NCBI GenBank assembly: GCA_943704415.1
Contig: CALSCO010001022.1
Location: 1 to 60,781 of the forward strand
Source of the DNA: Parvularia atlantis
Lineage: Eukaryota > Opisthokonta > Rotosphaerida
DNA: 60,781 nucleotides
Reading direction: 5' to 3'
Shown: positions 48,934 to 60,261 of the stretch, in pieces
Layout of the letters: every line of letters starts with the position of its first letter
How positions within the stretch are numbered: position 1 is the stretch's first letter
Notes under the pieces: model-generated
Seen by the model: the letters and a program-made list of their open reading frames with translations, nothing else
What the model was told of the DNA's origin: nothing
The model's database searches: none
Program-made: the position numbers and the translations under genes

Positions 48934-51106
48934 ATGCTGGCGCTGCACGGCAAGCCCGTGTACTGCCTCGCGGTGCACGGGGAGCGGACGCTGGTGACGG
49001 GGTCGGTCGACAAGACGCTGCGCGTGAGCGACGCGGCCACGGGCGAGGCGCGGCTGACGCTCAAGGGCCACGCGCACACGGTCTCGTGCCTCGAGGTGGC
49101 GCCGCGCGACCCGGCCCTCGCGCCCGACGCCGCTTCGCCGCCCGAGGACGCCGCCGTCGTCTTCAGCGGCAGCTACGACAAGTCGGTGCGCGTCTGGGGC
49201 CTCGACACGGGCCGCTGCCTGCGCAAGTTCAAGAACCTGCACTCGGGATGGATCCACTGCCTCCGCCTCGCCGACAACGTGCTCTTCACGGGCGGCGCCG
49301 ACAAGGCCGTGCGCGCCGTCAGCGCCGCCACTGGCGACGTGCTGTACGAGCTGCGCGGGCACACCGACAGCGTCCGGTGCCTCGCCCACGACCGCGACCG
49401 TGGCCTGCTCTACTCTGGTGCGGGGCCGGGGGGGGGGGGGGGGGAAGGGGCGTGCTTGTTGGCTGGGGAGAACGATGCTCGCGCTGCGTGCTGCTCGTGC
49501 TCGTGTGCTTGTCCTCGTGCTGCTCGCGCTGCGTCTGCTCGTGCTTGTTGTGCTCGTGCTCGTGCTGCTTGTCCTCGTGCTGCTTGTGCTGCGTGCTGCT
49601 CGTGCTCGTGCTGATCGTGCTTGTTGTGCTTGTGCTCGTGCTGCTTGTGCTCGTGCTGCTTGTGCTGTGTCTGCTTGCGCCCCAACCACTCAATCGCCTC
49701 TCACCTCAACCACTCAATCGCATACACAACCGACACCGCTCGCAGGCTCAAACGACATGACCATCCGCGTGTGGAACCTCGAGTCGCACACGTGCGTCAA
49801 GGTCCTCACCGACAACGCAAACCGCGTCTTCTGCCTCCAGATCGCCGACAACATCCTATACAGCGGTGCGCCTCGGTGGCCGCGCGTCTCGGTGCCAGAA
49901 CGGCTCACGCGCCGCTCAGGGTCATCCGACAAGGTCATCCGCGCCTTTGACATGGAGCGCGGCAAGCTGTGCGCGCACGCGGGAAAAAAAACTCCCTCAC
50001 CTGACGGCGCATCCCCGCGCAGCATTCGCGTCTATAACAAGCACACGGGGCCCGTCCTCGCCCTCCAGGTGGTCAACAGCTCGCTGTATTCGGGCTCGGG
50101 TGACCTCAAGGGTGCGCATGCGCCACGCCCGCTCGGCGCACCCGCTCGCTGACCGCTTAGGCCGCAGCGATGAAGTGGCACCTGCGCACGGGCGTCTGCC
50201 TCAAGACCTTCCTCGGGCATGCGGTGCGCCTGCCTTGCCCCCTTACGCGCCGTGTCTCGCTCACGACGACGCGCTGCCCAGGACTGGATCCGCGCGCTCC
50301 AGGTCGCCAACAACACGCTCTACACCGCCGGCGACGACGGCATCGTCCGCCTCTTCCCCATCCCGCCCGACGTCGACACCGACTCAACCTTCTCGTCCGA
50401 GCTCGGCAGCTCGTCCGCGGTCGACTTTGACGCCATGTCGATCCGCTCGGCCCAGTCATACGCAAGCAACGCCTCGGCCCGCACGACGCAGTCGGCGCGC
50501 TCGTTCACGGTCACCGACGGTGAGCGGCCCGCTCTCGCTCTCTGTCTCTTTTATGCTCATGCGCGCGTGTGGGCAGCCTCGCAAGCCATCAAGGCGCTCC
50601 AGGCCGACCCGGGGAGCCCCTACGCGCAGAGCGTGGTCGAGAACCTGACGGTGCGTGCGCCAGCGCGGTTGTCGCGCCTGGGCCCACCTGCGCCGCAGCA
50701 CGCCTGGGAGCAGGAACGGCAGGCGCTGCTGCATCAGGTGCAGCACGAGACGGCCGAACTGCGCGCGCTGGAGAACGACCGCAAGCAGCTGATTGCGCAG
50801 AACGCGGTGCGACAGCTGCGCGCGCAGTGTGCCGCCCGGTGACGTGCCCGCCGTGCACGGCAGTCGCTGCAACAGCAGGTGTCCGAGATGGCCTACTTGA
50901 TCTCGCCCGACGACATCGAGCGCAAGGCCCGTCTCGCCTCGGCCAACCGCCTCCGCGCCATCTCGCAGTACATCAACTCGCTCAAGCTCATGCTCGGGCA
51001 GCTCGAGGACGAGGTCGAATCGCAGATGCGCACGCTGCTTGCGCCGGACGCGGGCGACGACGAGCACGTGACATGTGGCGGGCCAGCGTCCCCCGGGCCG
51101 CTGTGA
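48934..51106 (+). CDS. WD40 repeat protein with C-terminal coiled coil
   Basis: Family not recognised; a scaffold is likely. Seven or more WD blades begin at the start: KPVYCLAVHGERTLVTGSVD, HAHTVSCLEVA with FSGSYDKSVRVWGL, WIHCLRLADNVLFTGGADKA and HTDSVRCLAHD. Past the 328-nt intron come SNDMTIRVWNLESHTCVKV, SSDKVIRAFDMERGKL, KHTGPVLALQVVNSSLYSGS and NTLYTAGDDGIVRLFPI. A Ser-rich linker follows (SIRSAQSYASNASARTTQ), then a coiled coil (QERQALLHQVQHETAELRAL; SLQQQVSEMAYL; KLMLGQLEDEVESQM). Blades end at the same SG position where introns sit, so exon edges fall at blade boundaries. End GPL, TGA 51104-51106. Confidence 0.85.
49418..49745 (+). other. Oversized low-complexity intron of the WD40 gene
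   Basis: This 328-nt intron is about five times the usual size. It starts GTGCGGGG, holds a run of 17 G (49428-49444) and then a long degenerate array of TGCTCGTGCT-like 10-mers (49480-49670). Splicing joins YSG to SNDMTIRVW within a WD blade. The array looks like slippage expansion. Confidence 0.8.
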
Positions 51107-51240
51107 AGCCGCGTCTACATTCCCCCGCCAGCCTGTTTTGCCCTTGCCCGCCCTGCCCTGCCCTGCGTTGCGTTGCGTTGCGTTGCGTTTGCGCGCCAAG
51201 CTATCACTTCTGCTGTACACCGAACGCGCTCACACATGCT

Positions 51241-54200
51241 TCACATGCTCGTCTCGTCGGCGGCGGAGGGCTCAAGCACGACGCTGCCGTCGCCCACGGG
51301 ACCCTCGCTCATGCACGCCATCAGCAGGGCAACGAGCACGTCCTTCGTGTACGGCTTGACGACGTACTGGGTCATGCCGGCGTCAATCGCGGCCTGCACG
51401 TGCACGTCACGCGCGTTGCCCGAGATGCCGATGATGGGCACGCGCGACCAGCCCAGGCGCCGCTCGACCGCGCGGATCTGCCGCGTCGCCTCCAGCCCGC
51501 CCATCACGGGCATCTCCACGTCCATCAAGATCGCGTCGTACGGCTCGCTTCGTCCCTCCACACGCTGCACCGCCTCCAGCCCGTTCGAGGCCACGTCCGT
51601 GTCGCATCGCACCGATGTGAGCGAGTGCAGCTGGCGTTGCAGGATGCGCTGGTTGATCTCGTTGTCGTCGACCACTGGCGCGCGCCCCGTCGGCACGTTG
51701 CGAAGGAGCACAGCGAGCGGCCGCGCACGCACCGAGCACACGTACAGGCCGCTCGGTCGCCTCGCTCCGCCGCCGCTTGCGCACCGAGTGCATCTGCAGC
51801 CGCGCGTCGATCTGCAACTGCACTGCCGGCGTCATGTCGCCGTCGGCGAGTGGCTGCGGCGTCGGCTGCGGCTGCACTTGCGGCTGCGGCGTGGACGGCA
51901 CAACCGGCAGCGACGTCGCCACGAACTCGAGGCTGACCGAGTGCATCGTCGGGCCCATGTCCTGCTTGAGCTGCCGCAGCTCGGTCGCGATCGACGACGA
52001 CAGCGCGGCGAGCTCGCACTGGTTGCGCGCCGCCGCGGCCTCGTCGCGCTCTGGGTCGACCGTCGGCACGACCGGCACTGTCAGCTTCACCTCGAACACC
52101 GCGCCTGCGCCCGGCGAGCTCTCGACCGTGATTTGCCCGCCCAACAGGTCAACCAGCAGCTTGGAGATGTACAGGCCCAGGCCTGTGCCGCCGTAGCGGC
52201 TGTAGGTGCGCGTGTTGGCCTGGCGGAAGCGCTGGAACAGCGACGCGACCTCGCGCGGCTCCATGCCCACGCCCGTGTCGGCCACCGAGATCGTCACTGT
52301 CGCCGTCGGGCCGTTGCTGTCGGGCGGGTCGCCGGAGCTGCTGACGCTGGAGCTTCGGCCGCCCGCCGCGCTCGCCACGCTCGTCGGCGACGACGCAGAC
52401 ACGTACTGCCCGAGCGCGCCGGCCGTCGACGGGTTCGCGTCCGGGCTGATCGGCGTCAGCGGCTGACGCTGCTGCTGCTGACGCTGCTGCTGCTGCGCTT
52501 GCTGCGGCTGAAGGGGCGACGGCGAGCTGATCGACGATCCCGCCAGATCCGCTGTCGACGACGCGCCCGACGACGACGGCGGCGGCGTCAGGCTGCTCGT
52601 CACGCGCACGCGCACTTCCCGCCGCGTGCAGCCGACCGTGAACTTGAGCGCGTTCGACACAAGGTTGATCAAGATCTGCCGAGCAGCGCGTGCGTCGACC
52701 ATCACGCAAGTACCGTCAAACGGCACCGCGCGCACCTGCGCCAACCGGTACGGGTCTAACACGACCGTCAGGCTCTCGAGCGGCGGCGCCGGGCCCTCAA
52801 ACACGAGCGAGACGCTCGACGCGTGCGCCTGGGCGGCAAACATGTCGACGATGCGCTTGCACAACTGCGACGGCTGCGACGGCTCTGGGTTGAGCGCGAG
52901 ATTGCCCGAGCTGAGCTTGGACAGGTTGAGCACGTCGTCGGTGATCTTGCGCTGCGGGGCAGGCGAGGGGCGTGAGCATGACACACACACACACGCCGTT
53001 GCGCTGCATGACGCACCTGGTGCGACATGCACACGTCGATCGAGCTTAGCAGCGAAGCGTCGTCCGCAATCAATTCGAGCAGAAAGTCGCGCGTGGCGCA
53101 CGGCGGAAGCGAGTGCGCCAGCTGCGTCCGGCTGCGCGTGTTGGTCTGCATCAGCTCGACGCAGTTGACGATCCCATTGAGCGGGTTGCGGATCTCGTGG
53201 CAGACCATGTCCACAAACAGCTCCTGCTTGCGCCGGTGCTCGTCGGCCTCGGCCGCCCGGTGCCGTGACGCCTCCTCGGCCGCCTGCACCGCCGCCAGCC
53301 GCTCGGCCTCGAGCTGCTTGCGCTGCGTGATGTCGCTCATCGTCGCGACCATGCCCACGACCTCCCCATCCGCGTCAAACTCGAGCAGGCCCTCGGCCGC
53401 CAGCCACACAACCCGCCCGTCGCACGGCCGCACGAGCCGGAACTCGATTTGCTGCGGTGCATTGGGCTTGTTGGCGTACATCTCGTGGCAGATCCCGTCG
53501 ACCTTGGCACGGTCCTCGTCGTGCACGTACGCGTGCCAGCCCGCGATCGCCTCGCCCGTTACGTTGTTTTCGACGCCGATCAGCTCCACGAACCGCCGCG
53601 TCGCGTAGATCGGGCGGCCCTGTGCGCGCCGCGTCGTCAGCCCCCACGAGCGCACACCTGCTCAGCAAGCACACCTGACAGTCGCAGCGGAACACACCCA
53701 CCGGGTTGAGCACGATCAGCGTCCGGTACAGATTGCGGCTCTCGATCAGCGCGCGCGTCTGCGTCTGCACCAGGCTCTCGAGGTGCCGCCGCATCTGCCC
53801 GATCTTGGCCTGCGCGTGCACACGCGCCAGCAGCTCCTGCGCGCACGGCCGAGGTCGATCAGCGGGCACACCGAGGGCGAAGCGCACACGTACCCGCGAC
53901 GAGAACGGCTTGCTGAGGTAGTCGTCCGCGCCGCTGTGCAGGCCCTCCACGCGCGCGTCCTCGCCCGAGCGCGCCGAGAGCAGGATCACGGGCACGTAGC
54001 GCATGCGCTCGCTTTGCCGTAGCCGGCGCACGAGCGACGGTCCATCGAGCCGCGGCATCATCACGTCCGACAGCACCACGTCCGGCAGCCGCGCCGTGTG
54101 GGCGACGTACTCAAGCGCCGCCAGCCCGTCCGACACCGGCACGACCTCGTACGACCGCCGCAGGATCGCTTCGATGTACTGCGGCGGCGGCGTGTGCGCA

Positions 54201-56846
54201 TGTCAGCACGCAGAAGCAGCCTGCTGAGCGCGCACGAGACGCACGTTGCGCATATCGCGGTTGTCATCCACAAGCAGCACGAGCGGGCGCACGGGCGGGC
54301 TGCCGGGGGCGCGCAGCGGCAGGGTGAGGCTGACACGCGTGGGCTGGTGCAAGATCTCGAGCGTGGGTGCGTCGTCATGCCAGTGCACGAGCACCTCGTC
54401 CGAGGGGTGCGCGCGCCCGTCGTCCATCTGCATCTGCATGTCGGTGTCGCTGCTGAGGCTAGCGCGGACGGGCTCGGTGTTGGCCGCAGCGGCGTCGTCG
54501 GCCGCGTCCTCGTCGCCCAGCAGGCCCGGCATCGGCAGGCCCGGCATCAGGTCCATGTCGTTCATCGATAGCCGCAGCGACGTGAGCGAGCTGTCAGAGC
54601 GGCTCGCGGCGGGACCGTCGGCGGGCGTGGCGGGCGTGGCGTGGACGGCGGGCGTGATCCACTGCATGGCCTCGTGCACGAACTGGTTGGCGCCCGACGA
54701 CGCCCAGGCCACCGTCGCGTCCTCGCCAACCTTGGCCACGGCCTGTGCGAGACTGGGCGAGGCGAGCGGCACGGGATCGCTCCGGACTTGGTCGGCCGGC
54801 AGGTGGTCGCGCCCCGTCGGCAGCCAGACGGTGAACGCCGAGCCGCGCCCAAACTCGCTCTCGACCGAGACCCGCCCACCGTGCAGCTTGACGAGTTCCT
54901 GCGTGAGCGCAAGGCCGATGCCCGTGCCCTCAAAGCTGCGCCCGTGCGAGGCGTCGGCGCGGTAGAAGCGCTCAAACAGCCGTGGCAGGTCCTCGGCGCG
55001 GATACCGCAGCCCGTGTCGCGCACGGTGAGCGTCACGGCGTGCTCGGCCGGGTGCGCGCGCAGCACGACGTCGATGCGCCCGGCCAGGGTGAACTTGAAC
55101 GCGTTCGAAAGCAGGTTGAGCAGCACCGTCTCCCACATGCCCGCGTCGACGTAGACCGTCTCGCCGCCGCCGAGGTCGTCGCACTCAACGTGCAGCGTCA
55201 GGCCCGCGTCCTCGATCGCCGAGCGAAACGACGACGCCGCGTTGGCCGTGAGCTGCGCCAGGTCTGCGGGCGCGAAGACGGCGCGCATGCGCCCGGCCTC
55301 GACGCGGCTGTACTCGAGCAGGGCGTTGACGAGGCGGAGCAGGCGCTGCGTGTTGCGCTGCATCAGCTCAAGCCGCTCGCGCTGCACCTCGGGCAGGGCG
55401 TTCTCCTTGTCGGCCAGGGCCTCCTCGAGCGGGCCCTGGATGAGCGTGAGCGGCGTGCGGAACTCGTGAGAGACGTTGGAGAAGAACGCCGTCTTGGCGT
55501 GGTCGAGCTGCGCGAGCATCTGGACACGGCTCATTATCGCACGACTGACGCGTGTGTGCGCGCAGGCGTACCTCGGCACGGCGGCACTGCGCTTCAAACG
55601 ACACGGCCGCGCCCATCACCGTCGCAACCTGCAGCGTGACCAGGTCCAGGTGCGTCTGGTACCACTCGTCCAGCTGCTGCCGCGGGCTCACGCCGAGCAC
55701 GATCACGCCCAGCGGCATCTCCTCGGCCACGCCCGACGCCAGCAGCAGGGGCGCGACGACGCACGTGCGCGACGACTCGGGCCACGGCCCGCCTAGATCG
55801 CTGCGGTCAGCGGCAGCAGCCACGGAAGGGCGCAGGCATCGCACCGGGAAAGTCAACGCCGCAGCGCGTGTGGATGTCCTCGACGACGGTCGAGCGGCGC
55901 TCGCGCAGGACCTGGCGCGCCGCGGCCGCGATCACGTCGCCCTCCCCGGCCGCGCCGTCGGCGTCGCCCGTGACGGCGATGTGCGGCGCGGCGGCGGGGT
56001 GATTGGCGGCGATGTTGGCGTGGGCGCGCAGGTTGAGCTGAGCCCAGGGCCCGATCAGCCCACTGGGGGGTCGAAAGGGCCCGGGCCAGGTCAGGAACGC
56101 ACCGCCGACCCGTCGGCCGCGAGCTGGTAGATCAGCGCAAAGGTTGTGTCGCCCGTGTGCGCCGCGAGCACGTCGGCGCAGACCGTGCACGCTTGCTCGA
56201 CCGTGCGCGCGGTGCCGGAGCAGCGGCCGAGGTCGCCGAGGGCGCGCACGCGGCGGTCGCTGATGACACGCGACGTTTTCTCAAAGATGGGCGCGAAGAT
56301 GCCGCCGACGCTGCCGTCCGCTTGCAGTACGGCCGAGTAGGACCAGGTCAGGTATACCTCCTCGTTGTAGCCGTTGCGCGTGAGCGTGAAGCACCGGTCA
56401 ACGCACATCGTCGCCTGGCCGGTCGCCTTGACCGCGCGGAACATGGGCTCCATGATGTGCCACGCCTCGGGCAGGCACTCCCAGGCTGCGTGCACGGCGT
56501 GGTCAGGGTCCCGTGCGACACGAAACAGGCCCGCGACACGTCCGCGACGCGCCGCTTCAGCCCCTGCACAGCCTCCAGCGCGCGCACACGCACCGGGACG
56601 GCCGAACGCGACCGGGTGGCGCGCGCCGACGTGCGGGATGAGGCTGTCGTTGTACAGGTTGATCGAGTCGTCGCCCCAGAACAGGTGGATAGGGAACTTG
56701 GAGTTGAGCACGAGGTCGACGGCGTGGACGAGGCTCTCGGGCCAGTGCTCGACCGGGCCGAGCGCCGTCTTGGCCCAGTCGGTCGTGCGCACGAGCGCGC
56801 CGGTCTCGGTGCCGGCCCCGCCGCGGATGCGCTGCGTGCCGTCCAT
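51241..56846 (-). CDS. Dual hybrid histidine kinase: PAS-like, GAF-like, HK1, REC1, PAS, HK2, REC2
   Basis: Multistep phosphorelay sensor, probably cytosolic. The N-terminus (DWAKTALGPVEHWPESL, HLFWGDDSINLYNDSLIP) is a PAS-like sensor common in bacterial kinases. A GAF-like region follows. HK1: H-box FFSNVSHEFRTPLTLIQGP, N-box NLLSNAFKFT, G-boxes DTGCGI and GTGIGLALTQELV. REC1: LVLLVDDNRDMR, phosphoacceptor LSDVMMPRLDG, KPF Lys. A PAS with PAC segment (EFRLVRPCDGRVVWLAAEG) precedes HK2: MVCHEIRNPLNGI, NLVSNALKFT, DTGVGM, GTGLGLYISKLLV. REC2: VVDDNEINQR, LMDVEMPVMGG, ending VLEPSAADETSM with stop at 51241. All phosphotransfer residues are present. Start ATG 56846 (MDGTQRIRGG). Splicing before REC2 is uncertain. 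Confidence 0.92.
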
Positions 56847-57158
56847 GGGCCGTGCCGCTGCACTGCTGTCTCTGCTCCCTGCTGCGTTGCGTGGCGCGTG
56901 AGCAGCAGCAGCAGCACACGACGCAGCGAGCGGCAAAAAAGGACGCCGAGGTGACGGAACGGCCGAGACCGGTCACAGCTCGCGCGCAGGGCAAGGCAGT
57001 GCGCCAGAAGCAGGCAGAAGGCAAAGTGCACGGGCGCGGCGACCGGGCTGGTGCACGGGCGCGGCGACCGGGCTGGTGCACGGGCGGCAAGGGCCGAGAC
57101 CCGAGGAGCGCGCCGAAAGGAGGCAGCAGCGCACTGTCATCATTGCGAACGTCGACCG
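56847..57158. promoter_or_regulatory. Shared 5' region of dual histidine kinase and Ste50-like genes
   Basis: These 312 bp between divergent starts contain a 25-bp tandem repeat (57026-57075), a short A-run at 56935-56940 and CAG-repeat stretches. Promoters for both genes should lie here. No recognised transcription-factor site. Confidence 0.5.
57026..57092 (+). repeat. 25-bp tandem repeat, two copies plus a partial third
   Basis: The unit GTGCACGGGCGCGGCGACCG plus GGCTG occupies 57026-57050 and 57051-57075 exactly, and a third copy begins at 57076 and diverges after about ten bases. It sits about 85-130 bp upstream of the Ste50-like start. Confidence 0.9.
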
Positions 57159-60045
57159 ATGTTGACAACATCCGGCTTGCCGACTTTGGCGGCCACGGCG
57201 GCGGCGCGCGAGGCCGTGGCGCGCTGGGATGAGGCGCAGGTGCAGTGTTGTGCCGTGACGCTGGCCTGCGCGTTCTTGTGGAGGGCACCGGGCGGCGCGG
57301 GAGAGTGCAAGACGCGATGAGACGTGATGTCTCACGCGCGTGTCACAGGTGTGCGTGTGGCTTGACGAGGCCGGGCTCGGCGAGCACGCCGCGGCCTTCG
57401 CGGCGCACCAAGTCACGGGCGACGTCCTGATCGAGCTCTCGCACGAGCTGCTCAAGGACATGGACGTGCACTCCGTCGGCAAGCGCGTCGCGGTCCTCAA
57501 GGCCATCGCGCGGCTGACGGGCGAAGTGCGCACGCGAGCCGCGATGCGAAGCGCTCTCACTCGTGCGCGCGCGCGCCGCGCAGCCGATGCGCACGCCGCC
57601 GGCCGACGCCGACAAGGGTGCGCATCGCCCACCGCTGCGGCGCCGCGGCTCGCACCGACGCCCGCGCACACGCCCATGCACATAGACAGCCTCATTGAGA
57701 CGCTGCAGGCGCAGCTCGCCGACGTCAAGCAGAGCCTCGCGAGCCTGCAGCAGGAGCTGCGGCGGCCGGCGGTGGCAGTGGGCGAGGTGAAGCGGCTGCA
57801 CCCCCGCCCGACCCTCGTGCTCACGCGCACCATTGCAGGCGCCGGTCGCCAAGCCACGCAAGGGCGCCACCGCAGCAGCAGCGGCAGCCCCCACACCCGT
57901 GCCAGCACACGCGCAGGTCGACAAGGGCCTGATCCGCCTCGTGAGCCACTCGCTGCGCGAGTTTGAAAACTACCGCACGGTCGTCGTCGCCGCCAACGAC
58001 AGCGCCGAGCACATCCTCCGCCTCGCCCTACGCAAGTACCACCTGCGCGAGCACGACTGGCGGCACTACGCGCTCTTCGTGCACCTCCAGGGTCGCGGTG
58101 CACCGCGTGTGCGGCACGACAGAGCCGCTGCTCATTTACCCACACGGCCAGAGCGATGCCTGCGCTACGACGAGAGTCCGCTGCTGATCAAGCAGCACGT
58201 CAAGAGCGTGCACCCGCACGACGAGCCCATGTTCGTCCTGCGCCACCTGCACCAGCTATCAGACGCGCAGCGCGAGGCCATCGGCGCCGCCTCGGCCGCC
58301 TCGACCCGCGTGTCGCGCGCGTCGTCGCTCGGCGTCGCGGTGCTAGTCAAGTGCGTTATGCTAAGCGGCTCACCGCGCACCGCTCAACGCTCATGCGCAC
58401 TGCAGCCAGCAGCAGGCCGCCGCGCCAGAGGACGAGCCCGTGCACGCCGTCGCGGTCTACATGTACGACGCGGCGCTCGAGGACGAGCTGACCGTGTCGA
58501 TCGGTGCGCGCCCGCTGCTGGTCTCGCGCACGCTCTCACATCGCATGCCGCAGGCGACCAGCTCACCGTGTACCAACGCGCCGAGGGCTGGTGGTACTGC
58601 GAGAACGATGGCAAGCTTGGCTGGGCGCCCGCGAGCTGCCTCGATCTGGTCAAGGTGCGCGCGGAGGCGCGCCGCTCGGCAGCAAGACACGCTCACGGCA
58701 GCGCCAGGTCGAGAAGCTTGAGCCGACCGAGGGCATCGTCCTGTTTGACTACACGGCTGGCGGTGCCAACGAACTCTCGATCGTGCACGGCGAGACCGTC
58801 GTCGTACGCTCGCGGCACCAGCACTGGCTCCTCGCCGAGAACGGTGGCCGCCGCGGCTGGGTCCCGTCGTGCTACATCACTGTGCCAAAGGGTACGGTGC
58901 TCCGAGCGCGCGCGCCGAGGCCGTCCGTGACGCTCGCGCGCAGGGAGCACCAGCAGTGCGAACGACGATTGGCAGAGCGGCCACGTCGCGCCCTCGACCG
59001 TTGTGCGTCAGCCCGCCCTGCCGCGCACAGCTCAAACGTAGCTGCACACGCGCAGGCAGCGGCGCAGACAGACACGCCCGTCGAGCTCGCGGACGACGAT
59101 GATGATCACAACGAGCAGACGGCCGACGACGGCCAGCACGTGCGCCTCCAGCCCGCCCACGAAGCAGTGTGCGCTGCCGTGCGCGCGACTACTCCGATCG
59201 CGCCGCCCACCGCCGTGCAGCAGGCGCCGCCAGCAAGCCTCGCGCCACATGGAGCGCATCAGCCGCGTGCTTGACGCCATCCCGACCGAGCTCTTCACGA
59301 AGATGGCTAAAGCCGAGCGCGACGACGAGGCCCGCGTCAACGTCAAGCAGTTGCTGATGGACATCGACGCGGACCTGCAGGACATGGGCAACCCGCCGGC
59401 GCTCGATGGCAACGACGTGCGCACCACCGCTTACCGTGCAAGCGCACGTGTCGCTCATGCGGCTCACAGCTCTCTACCGCCGTTATCCGCCAGCGCATCT
59501 CCCAGATGGTGCACGAGCTCGAGCAGCAGGGGCGGCCGTCCGCGATCAGGCACGCGTGCTCGTGCTCGTGCTCTGCAGGCGCCACTGACCCGCACCGACA
59601 ACTGCGCAGCACCGCGTCTGCCGTCGCCTCGCCGGCTGCAGCTGCGCGCCAAGCGGTGCGTGAAGGGTTCGAGCGCTGCAACTGCAACAACCGAGCTCAC
59701 TCACGCTCGGCACAGTCGATCGCGGTCATCGCGGCCAACGACAGCGGACCGCACGCGGCCGTGATCGAGGAGTGGCCCGCACCTCAGCCGCGCCCGGTCG
59801 CACGCCCCTCCGTGCCCGCCAAGCCCGCACGGCCCGTGCCGCCCACGACCGCTACGCGACCCGAACCGCGGCCCGTCCTTCGTCCAGCGAGCTCGCGTGT
59901 CACGCCGCCAGCAGACGGCACCGGCACGCGCTTCATTCCCGCACGCAACAGCAGCAGCAGCAACGGTGGCGGAAGCGGCGGGCCCGAGGACGAGCTCAAG
60001 CGGGCGATGGCGGCCATCGCGCGAAGGAACCTCGTCGCCGACTAG
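57159..60045 (+). CDS. STE50: Ste50/Ubc2-type adaptor: SAM, RA, two SH3 domains
   Basis: Couples small GTPases to a MAPKKK in fungal mating and stress pathways. Start MLTTSGLPTLAATAAAREAV at 57159; the first intron (to about 57350) leads into a SAM domain: VCVWLDEAGLGEHAAAFAAH, IELSHELLKDMDVHSVGKR. A coiled coil follows (DSLIETLQAQLADVKQSLAS). The RA-like domain reads YRTVVVAANDSAEHILRLAL, CLRYDESPLLIKQHVKS, EPMFVLRHLHQL. SH3-1: VAVYMYDAALEDELTVSI and GWWYCENDGKLGWAPASCLD. SH3-2: GIVLFDYTAGGANELSIVHG and NGGRRGWVPSCYIT. The tail is Pro-rich and ends KRAMAAIARRNLVAD. This order is that of basidiomycete Ubc2/Ste50 rather than yeast Ste50, which lacks SH3. Stop TAG 60043-60045. Confidence 0.88.
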
Positions 60046-60261
60046 CGCCCACTAGCGCAGACTGAAACACGATTGTGACTTGTTTGTCTCAGGCTGCTGT
60101 TGCCATAACACGGCCGTTCAGTGGCCAGGCTGATGTGCACGTCGAGGCGGAAGGTGCGCGTCCTGCGCCCGGGCAGCACGCACCGGCGCTGCGACGTAAG
60201 CACGCCACGTGCGCGCTCTACGCAGACGACGAGCACAGCCGCGGTCGGTGGCGCAGCGACC

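Noticed and set aside
49480-49670. TGCTCGTGCT array as a possible CRISPR-like repeat
   Set aside because: Units are degenerate and contiguous with no spacers, and the array lies inside an intron of a eukaryotic gene.
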